Assembly (NCBI GenBank): GCA_964454015.1
Contig: CAYVQF010000010.1
Span: 1-64,000 of the forward strand
DNA from: CAYVQF01 sp964454015
GTDB lineage: Bacteria; Myxococcota_A; Bradymonadia; UBA4248
Direction: 5' to 3'
DNA length: 64,000 nt
The notes below the pieces were generated by a model. It was given only the letters and a program-made list of their open reading frames with translations. It searched no databases and was not told the origin of the DNA. Positions 59,171 through 64,000 of this stretch are shown piece after piece (positions within the stretch are counted from its first letter, which is position 1; every line of letters starts with the position of its first letter). Position numbers and translations under genes: made by a program.

Positions 59171-61729
59171 TTGAAAAGTGTCCTCCTCGTCGATATCAGC
59201 GATATGCGTACCCAGGCTGTGGTGGACGCCCTCGCTGCCACCCAATGCCACACCAGGACCTTGGACTCCTGGGCAGCCGCCGCAGAAGACCTCACCCACC
59301 TCCAACCGGATCTCATCGTCTTCGGCCTCGAAGCCCTGCTCGCCGAAGGCCCCGACACCCTCTGGTCAGCCTCCTGGATGCTGAGCACCTTTCACATCCC
59401 GGCCCTCCTCATCTATAGCGCCAACCACAGCCGAGACATCGAAAACATCGCCGTCGACGCCCACTTCTCGGCCTACCTCGAATGGCCCGCGCCGGCGACC
59501 ACCCTGGTCGCGCGCCTCAACCAATGCGTCCCTGGCATCGCCATCCTGCCGCCACACCAACGCGCCGAAGGAGCTCACCCCTTCCCTGAGGCCTACCCCG
59601 ACACCAACCCTTCCCTCACGGCGCTCCCCGCCTGGCTCGACACCGAAGCCGAACGCAGCCCACCCGAGGGTCGCGTCGTCATCCCATTGCCCACCCTGTC
59701 GAGCGGCTCCCTCGCCGAAATCAGCCTGCCACGCTTGCTCTATTTACTCGCCATTCAACGCCGCAGCGGCGAGCTCAGCCTCGAATCCAACACCGCCAAG
59801 CTCGACATCGCCTTGCACGCCGGCATGCCATGCATCAACACCGCCTCGGCACGAGACCTACAACCCTTCTTCGGCGCCTTCGCATGGAAAGAGGGGAGCT
59901 TCCGCTTCGTGTGGAACAAGGTGCCCCAGCAACAGTGCCAGGCCGTCTTCCCCCTCCTCTACGACGGCATCAAACGCAGCCACTCCCTCAATCGCCTGAT
60001 GCAACTCCTCCAGGATGACGAACAGCGCTACCCTGCCTACACCACCCTCGCCGTCACCCGCCGCCAAATCTTGCAACCCATCCCGCGCATCGACCACCTC
60101 CTGAACGCCTCGCAAGGCTTCGAAAAGCTCCGCGAACTCTTTGCCCGCAGCGTCCTCACCGCCGAGGATGCCGTCGCCCTCGTCTTCGCAAAGGTCACCG
60201 ACACCATCCTCTTCTTCGCCAGGGCCCAAGCGGCGCCAGTCAGCCTCATCTACCAGCTCGCCCAACGCCAAAGCACCTCTGACGCCACGGCCTTTGCCAA
60301 AGCGCCACAAGCGGGCACGGCCATCGCCATCGCGACCCTCCCACCGGAGAAAGCGCAGCGGCTCGTCTTCCTCGAAGCCATCCTCGCCACCCTCATCGAG
60401 TCCGATCCTTATACCGCCATCGGCTTGGAGAGTGGCTGCGGCCCAGAAGCCGTCACCCAAGCCATCCGCAGCTTCAGACAGCAGATCTTCAAGCTGGATC
60501 CCGAACTCGAGCCCCCACCACTGCGCATCACCCTCCGCCTCATCGACGCCGCACTCCGCGACGCCTCGGTCTTGCTCTGTGCCCAAGAAAGCGACTGCAC
60601 AGAAGACTTTGAGTGGACATTCAATGGCTTCGAGCCAACCGCCGCAAGCCACAACCCCAACCCACCGCGCAACCGCAGCCTCGACCTCCTCGCCGAAACG
60701 GCCCCCCGCAGCGAAGCCGAAGAAGTTCTCCTCGCCGGGCTCCAACTGCGCCTCACCCAGCTCACCCGCGAGAACCCCTACCAAACCTTCAGCCTCCAAC
60801 CAGGATGTGGCGAAGAGGCCGTGCGCGACGCCTTTTTGCGCGTCGGCGAAGAACATCACCCCGATCGCTACGCCAACCACCCGGCACCCAGCATCCAACG
60901 CGCCGCCATCTATGTCTACGGCGCCCTCCACGCCGCCTACGAACACCTCTTGCGCGCCGAGAAACTGACCGCCCGCAGCCCCCGTCCCCACGTCCCCCCC
61001 AAAGCCCAACCCGCCCTCAGCCTACAAGACACCCTCAAAGCCATGGCCCTGGCCGAACGCAACCTCACCAAGGGGCACCGGGCCACCCCGACCCTCGCGC
61101 CACCGCCCCCAGCTCGCACCGCCCCAACGGCGACGAGCCCTGCATCGTCCCCGCCCGCCAAAGACCCCACCCCGGCGCGCGCACGCCCAACGCCCGTGGA
61201 TCCACAGCCCCCACCTGCCGTGAAAGGAGCCCCTGGGGCCAAGGCAACCACCCGCGCCGCACCGCCCACTCCGCAACGCCCAAGTCAGGTGACGGAGGCG
61301 ACGCGCCCAAAGTCGGCACCGGAGATCTTTCGCCGCGCCGTGCGTTTGCTCCGTGAGGAGCGTCTGCAGGAAGCGTCACAGGTCCTGGCCGAGGCCATCC
61401 AGCTTGACCCGGAGAAAGAGACCTACCGCGTCTACCAGATCTGGGCCCAACACCTGGCCGGCGACATAAACCTCCAGGATGCAAAGGCTTTTATGAAGAG
61501 AGCCTTGCCACAGCCTGAGTCGCAGGAGGCTGCAGCCCTCTTCCTTGGCACCCTCTACCTCCGCGATCAAGACATCGTCCGGGCCAACCGAGTCCTCCAG
61601 GAGGCCCACCAGCGTTTCCCCAACAACGTCGAGATTGAACGCGCCCTGCGTCTGGTTCGCAGCCGGCACCAGCCGACCGAGTCGACCAGCATCGGTGGCT
61701 TCGTGCGCCGCCTCCTCGACGGGAGCTAG
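59171..61729 (+). CDS. receiver-like/DUF4388/J-domain/TPR multidomain protein
   Basis: An 852-residue protein, probably starting at TTG 59171 because the receiver-like beta strand SVLLVDISDMRTQAVV begins there. Domains in order: degenerate response-receiver fold (1-120); DUF4388 (about 165-270; ISLPRLLYLLAIQRRSGEL ... FAWKEGSFRFVW); a J-like repeat without HPD (about 405-475, DPYTAIGLESGCGPEAV); a second J domain with HPD near 563 in EEHHPDRYANH; a long Pro/Ala linker; and C-terminal TPRs (about 725-840). DUF4388 is common in myxobacterial signalling proteins. It parallels the J/TPR protein at 135. It may bridge signalling and chaperone activity, but no partner is known. Confidence 0.8.
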   Translation: MKSVLLVDISDMRTQAVVDALAATQCHTRTLDSWAAAAEDLTHLQPDLIVFGLEALLAEGPDTLWSASWMLSTFHIPALLIYSANHSRDIENIAVDAHFSAYLEWPAPATTLVARLNQCVPGIAILPPHQRAEGAHPFPEAYPDTNPSLTALPAWLDTEAERSPPEGRVVIPLPTLSSGSLAEISLPRLLYLLAIQRRSGELSLESNTAKLDIALHAGMPCINTASARDLQPFFGAFAWKEGSFRFVWNKVPQQQCQAVFPLLYDGIKRSHSLNRLMQLLQDDEQRYPAYTTLAVTRRQILQPIPRIDHLLNASQGFEKLRELFARSVLTAEDAVALVFAKVTDTILFFARAQAAPVSLIYQLAQRQSTSDATAFAKAPQAGTAIAIATLPPEKAQRLVFLEAILATLIESDPYTAIGLESGCGPEAVTQAIRSFRQQIFKLDPELEPPPLRITLRLIDAALRDASVLLCAQESDCTEDFEWTFNGFEPTAASHNPNPPRNRSLDLLAETAPRSEAEEVLLAGLQLRLTQLTRENPYQTFSLQPGCGEEAVRDAFLRVGEEHHPDRYANHPAPSIQRAAIYVYGALHAAYEHLLRAEKLTARSPRPHVPPKAQPALSLQDTLKAMALAERNLTKGHRATPTLAPPPPARTAPTATSPASSPPAKDPTPARARPTPVDPQPPPAVKGAPGAKATTRAAPPTPQRPSQVTEATRPKSAPEIFRRAVRLLREERLQEASQVLAEAIQLDPEKETYRVYQIWAQHLAGDINLQDAKAFMKRALPQPESQEAAALFLGTLYLRDQDIVRANRVLQEAHQRFPNNVEIERALRLVRSRHQPTESTSIGGFVRRLLDGS

Positions 61730-61807
61730 GCCGCCAAGCCTCGAGCCCTTTGACGAGGCCTCAGCCAGACCCTATATCCATCGCAGACCAACGCAACGAG
61801 GTGGCTC

Positions 61808-64000
61808 TTGCAAGCTCTGGCGCTCCCTTTTTCCGACCCCGTCCTCATCTTCGCCGTGCTCACGGCCCTCACCTTTGGCGTGCCCACCCTGTGTCGCCTG
61901 ACACGCGTGCCGCCCGTCATTGGCCTCATCCTGGTGGGCATCCTCATCGGACCCTCCGTGCTCGGCATCCTCGAGCGCGACCAGACCGTCGTCCTCTTGG
62001 GCAACGTCGGACTCCTCTACATTCTCTTCTTGGCCGGCCTCTCGCTCGACCTCCAGGGCTTTCGCCGCAACCGCTCCCGCAGCCTCGGCTTCGGCGCCCT
62101 CACGCTCCTCATCCCCCTCGCTGTCGGCACCCTCGCTGCGGTCTTCATCCTCGGCTTCGCCTGGGCCCCGGGCATACTCCTGGCCTCGATGTTCGCCTCT
62201 CACACCCTCCTGAGCTATCCCATCGTTTCCAAGCTCGGGCTCGCCAAGAACCCCGCCGTCACCACCACCTTGAGTGGCTCCATGATCTCCGACACCTCGG
62301 CCCTCATGATCCTGGCAATCATCGCTGGCTCCACACGCGGCGCCTTGAGCCTAACTTTTCTCCTCGGCCTGGTCGTGGCCGTGGTCGTCCTCATCGGAAG
62401 CATCCTCTACTTGCTCCCCCTGGTCGGCCGCCTCTTTTTTCGCCGCATCACTCCTGAAGAAAACGAGCAGTTTCTCTTCCTTTTGGCCTCCTTCGTCATC
62501 TGTGGTGCCTTGGCGAGGGTCGCCGGCGTCGAGCCCATCATCGGCGCCTTCTTCGCGGGCATCGCCCTCAATCGCTTGATCCCGCAGCACAGCGCCCTCA
62601 TGCACCGCACTGACTTCGTTGGCCAAGCCCTCTTCATCCCCGTCTTCATGATCAGCGTCGGGATGGTCGTCGACCTTGGCCTCATGCTCTCCAGCCCCAA
62701 AGCCTGGCTCACGGGCGGCGTCATGATCGCCGCCGTCGTCGGCACCAAATGGATCGCCGCCTCTTTGACCGCCAAGATCTTTCATTTCAGCAGCGATCAG
62801 CGCTGGGTGGTCTTTGGCCTCTCCGTCGCCCAGGCGGCAGCAACCTTGGCCGCCGTCTTCGTCGGCTACGACCTTGGTCTCTTCGACGACGCCGTCCTCA
62901 ACGGCACCATCCTCATGATCCTCGTCACCTGCATCATCAGCCCTGCCGTGGCCGATCACTTCGGCCGACGGATCGCACGGGCCGAAGCCGGCGCCAAAAT
63001 CTCCACCGAGAGCCCCCAACGCATCGCCGTCTCCATCGCCAACCCCGCAACGACAGAAGCGCTCATGAGCCTCGCCCTACTCATCCACGACCGCGACGCC
63101 GCCGAGCCCATCTATCCCACCACCATCGTCCTCGATAGCGCCAACGCCGCCGAAGACGTCGCCCGCGCCGAGCGCAACCTCTCCTACGCCCTCACCAGCG
63201 CTGCCGCCGCGGGGGTACCCGCCGTGCCCATCACCCGGGTCGACGTCAACGTCGTCACGGGCTTGACCCGCGCCATGCTCGACATCAGAGCCCGCTCCAT
63301 GATCATCGGCTGGCATGGGCTCAGCGACACCAAGGATCGCGTCTTCGGCACCATCCTCGATCAACTCCTCGTCCAAAGCGAACAGACCATCTGGGTCTGT
63401 CGTCTGCTCAACCCCATCAACACCCACGCCCGCATCGCCCTGGCCATCCCCCCCTTCTCAGAACGTCAGACGGGCTTCGCCAGCGCCATCCAAGACATCA
63501 AGTCCTTTGTCTCCCAGGTCGACGCCACCCTGCATATCTTCGCCACCGCTGACACCGTGCACATCTTGCGCAACAAAATCTACGACATCCGCCCCAAGAT
63601 CCCCCTGCGCTGGGAATCCCTCAGCGCCTGGAACAGCCTCGTGCCCTCTCTCGCCGCCCACACCACCGACGACGATCTCCTCATCCTCCTCGACGCGAGG
63701 TCGGCCTCCATCGCCTGGACGCCTGGCCTCGACAAATTGCCCCGCCGCTTCGTCAAACACTTTCCTGAGCGCTCCTGTGTCTTCGTCTACCCTGCCATCG
63801 AGAGCGCCGAGTTCATCAACCAAGACGATCACGACTCTTGCCTGTGGTCACTCCTACTCGAAAACAGCGGGGGACCCATCGCCCTCGAATCCTACGACGG
63901 GGCCGACGCCATCACCGAGCTCGTCGAACACCTGCCAGACACGCCAGAATCGGCCAAGAAAGCCATCGCCGCGGCGCTGGTCCGCCGCATCGGCGATTTC
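61808..64000 (+). CDS. CPA2-type monovalent cation/proton antiporter, 3'-truncated by the window
   Basis: The first 731 codons of a Kef/NapA-type antiporter; the gene runs past the end. The likely start is TTG 61808, with GAGGTGG at proper distance and no in-frame ATG after the upstream stop at 61751. The membrane domain (about 1-390, twelve or so TM) begins PVLIFAVLTALTFGVP and contains VGILIGPSVLG and the family regions FLAGLSLDLQGF and VEPIIGAFFAGIALN. The cytoplasmic tail contains universal-stress-protein-like sequence (SPQRIAVSIANPATTEALMS; SMIIGWHG), which would bind nucleotide and regulate transport. Confidence 0.88.
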   Translation, partial: MQALALPFSDPVLIFAVLTALTFGVPTLCRLTRVPPVIGLILVGILIGPSVLGILERDQTVVLLGNVGLLYILFLAGLSLDLQGFRRNRSRSLGFGALTLLIPLAVGTLAAVFILGFAWAPGILLASMFASHTLLSYPIVSKLGLAKNPAVTTTLSGSMISDTSALMILAIIAGSTRGALSLTFLLGLVVAVVVLIGSILYLLPLVGRLFFRRITPEENEQFLFLLASFVICGALARVAGVEPIIGAFFAGIALNRLIPQHSALMHRTDFVGQALFIPVFMISVGMVVDLGLMLSSPKAWLTGGVMIAAVVGTKWIAASLTAKIFHFSSDQRWVVFGLSVAQAAATLAAVFVGYDLGLFDDAVLNGTILMILVTCIISPAVADHFGRRIARAEAGAKISTESPQRIAVSIANPATTEALMSLALLIHDRDAAEPIYPTTIVLDSANAAEDVARAERNLSYALTSAAAAGVPAVPITRVDVNVVTGLTRAMLDIRARSMIIGWHGLSDTKDRVFGTILDQLLVQSEQTIWVCRLLNPINTHARIALAIPPFSERQTGFASAIQDIKSFVSQVDATLHIFATADTVHILRNKIYDIRPKIPLRWESLSAWNSLVPSLAAHTTDDDLLILLDARSASIAWTPGLDKLPRRFVKHFPERSCVFVYPAIESAEFINQDDHDSCLWSLLLENSGGPIALESYDGADAITELVEHLPDTPESAKKAIAAALVRRIGDF

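Noticed and set aside
58706..59174. A small gene in the AT-richer intergenic region
   Set aside because: The reading frame has no ribosome site, crosses two promoter elements and has an improbable Thr/Ser/Lys-rich composition.
1..64000. CRISPR array, insertion sequence or prophage
   Set aside because: No regularly spaced direct repeats, transposase or phage structural genes were seen. tRNA-Pro has no integrase beside it.

Overview
The window is GC-rich, gene-dense chromosomal DNA from a bacterium that looks like a member of the Myxococcota or a relative (the old Deltaproteobacteria, perhaps Bradymonadales). This placement is inferred from content: a membrane Ser/Thr kinase, an FHA-GGDEF protein, DnaJ/TPR proteins carrying a DUF4388-like module, an orphan GspE-N protein, a transaldolase-PGI fusion, a bacterial SUI1 protein and many lipoproteins. 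No rRNA operon, insertion sequence, prophage, integrase or CRISPR array was seen. The only RNA gene found is one tRNA-Pro.

Layout. 0.1-5.5 kb: a J-domain/TPR co-chaperone, an Hsp70, a protein with a related winged-helix-like end, and coaE. 5.5-7.3 kb (minus): a His/Tyr-rich lipoprotein. 7.5-13 kb: two membrane proteins, engB, rimI and a membrane FHA protein. 13-19.2 kb: a DUF6178-like protein, an FHA-diguanylate cyclase, a Ser/Thr kinase and a small membrane protein. 19.3-21.4 kb (minus): a PolX-type HhH/methyltransferase fusion and hpt. 21.6-24.8 kb: the conserved rpmH-rnpA-yidD-yidC-khpB(jag) operon, including rpmH and yidD, which are short and easily missed. 25-27.2 kb: a large lipoprotein with a clear terminator.

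27.4-34.8 kb holds the most interesting block. It is a five-gene cassette of an unknown protein, two different BrxD-like (DUF2791-type) P-loop ATPases, an Lhr/BrxHI-like superfamily II helicase and a second unknown protein. None of the other core BREX genes (pglZ, pglX, brxA/B, brxC/pglY) is in the window, so this is either a stand-alone ATPase-helicase system or a relative of BREX. A GspE-N/GAF-like protein and a degenerate vWA lipoprotein follow on the same strand.

37.7-42.3 kb (minus) is a pentose-phosphate operon: transketolase, a transaldolase fused to a degraded glucose-6-phosphate isomerase half, and a SUI1 protein. 42.7-49.8 kb (plus): a Pal-like lipoprotein, then a lipoprotein-DUF3108-DUF4159-VWA module and an NAD(P)-binding SDR. 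49.9-58.7 kb (mostly minus): class II fba, two lipoproteins, tRNA-Pro (plus), yacG, lon, an amino-acid racemase-like PLP protein and a GNAT. 59.2-64 kb (plus): a receiver/DUF4388/J/TPR protein and a CPA2-type antiporter cut by the window end.

The genes suggest two themes. One is signalling that joins a Ser/Thr kinase, FHA readers and c-di-GMP (10.9-18.5 kb). The other is envelope biology (about eight lipoproteins, YidC, Pal, VWA). Much of the plus strand is C-rich whichever way genes point, which suggests a single replication direction. Gene starts were chosen from visible Shine-Dalgarno sequences and overlaps. Family names come from motif recognition by eye; no database search was run.
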